Assembly (NCBI GenBank): GCA_951640165.1
Contig: OX621246.1
Coordinates: 33,994,501-34,058,500, forward strand
Reading direction: 5' to 3'
Length of the DNA stretch: 64,000 nt
DNA from: Pseudoips prasinana
Lineage: Eukaryota > Arthropoda > Insecta > Lepidoptera > Nolidae
The notes beneath the pieces are model-generated. The model was not told the origin of the DNA. It saw only the letters and a list, made by a program, of their open reading frames with translations, and did not search any database. Below are positions 63,430 to 64,000 of the stretch, piece after piece. The translations under genes and the position numbers were made by a program. How positions within the stretch are numbered: position 1 is the stretch's first letter; each line of letters starts with the position of its first letter.

Positions 63430-63650
63430 GGCCTCGATGGTCTAGCGGCGGCGTGTTCAACCGCAGATAATGAGGTCCCAGGTTTAAGTAGTTGGCGGTC
63501 TACCTAATGGCCTCGGAGAGCACATAAAGCCGTCAGTCCCTGTACCTGATCTCATTCCGATGGTGTCACTTGTCGTCCCATCGGATCATGTGAGTGATGG
63601 GATAGAAAGTGCCTCTATGTTTGCGCACACACCTTTGAACTATAATAGTT
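63430..63650 (+). mobile_element. SINE family C
   Basis: CTCGATGGTCTAGCGGCGGC, CAACCGCAGATAATGAGGTC, CCCATCGGATCATGTGAGTG and AAAGTGCCTCTATGTTTGCG. Box B is decayed (CCCAGGTTTAAG). Confidence 0.75.
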
Positions 63651-64000
63651 CACCAATAATAATAAAAAGAAAGCTTTCGACGACCTAACCTGTCCAGTCG
63701 GTGTAATCCGGTGCTTGTAAGGTGAGGGAAACTGTGTTAGGGTGTTGACGGGTTCGATCTCCACCCGGGACCAATCTTTATGTAAAAAAAAAGATTTGTT
63801 TCTGGTCTGGTTAATTTAGGGGCTACTTTCGTGCTTGGAATCTACTTTTAATACTACTCCTATAACTTGGGCAGTTGGTGTCTGGGACCTGCTTGAGTCT
63901 CGTCTTGAGCTTGACGGTCACAATTTAGGTTAGTTTTTAACCGATTTCAAGAGGAGGAGGTTCTCAAGTTGATCGTTATTTTTGTATGTATAATAATAAT
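63651..64000. other. Non-coding; tRNA-like box B fragment at 63740-63830
   Basis: GACGGGTTCGATCTCCACCC followed by GGGACCAATCTTTATG resembles a SINE D head. The rest, to the window edge, is unassigned. Confidence 0.4.

Overview
The window looks like nuclear DNA of a lepidopteran (moth or butterfly). It is AT-rich and intron-like, and packed with small tRNA-derived SINEs, MITEs and 5'-truncated LINEs. It also carries arthropod-type mariner, Jockey and RTE elements and repeat ends typical of Lepidoptera. There are no operons or prokaryotic signals. Species cannot be named from the sequence.

Host gene: I can support one, on the minus strand. Three phase-compatible exons (39577-39823, 14117-14219, 4877-5079) encode TM1 to TM5 of a rhodopsin-family GPCR with an NRY in place of DRY, most like the insect Tre1/moody group. 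The introns are about 25.4 kb and 9.0 kb. The start codon exon(s) lie above 39823 and the TM6/TM7 exons probably lie beyond base 1, so much of the window is probably intron. Just downstream of the TM5 exon are two, perhaps three, decayed copies of that exon's 3' half (4139-4328, 4694-4857, possibly 3300-3346), with a 356-bp palindromic MITE between two of them.

Mobile-element layout: 1-2853 holds a LINE reverse transcriptase/RNase H remnant and an intact L1-ORF1/FP-like ORF. 6975-8255 is a nearly complete mariner with one frameshift. 24304-33265 is a four-level nest: a dispersed repeat is split by a LINE 3' end, which is split by a full Jockey LINE (24565-29444, 10-bp target duplication) and by a 3.57-kb DNA transposon (29469-33034). 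That transposon has an intact 774-aa transposase-like ORF, terminal inverted repeats, a GTAC duplication and repeated subterminal motifs; it is the best candidate for a poorly described system. 53160-55543 is a young 5'-truncated RTE LINE with an uninterrupted 778-aa ORF. Two Tigger/pogo relics (48064-49011, 60307-61110), a TTA-flanked Harbinger-like MITE (14320-14739) and several foldback MITEs complete the DNA-transposon set.

Small elements: at least four tRNA-derived SINE families (called A to D here), one SINE whose head is derived from 5S rRNA, and a non-autonomous family (G) that shares its 3' end with the RTE LINE. Many are nested, so relative ages can be read. Satellite-like tandem arrays lie at 57211-57888 and 62883-63360. 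Family letters are local labels, not database names; all family assignments come from reading the sequence, without searches.
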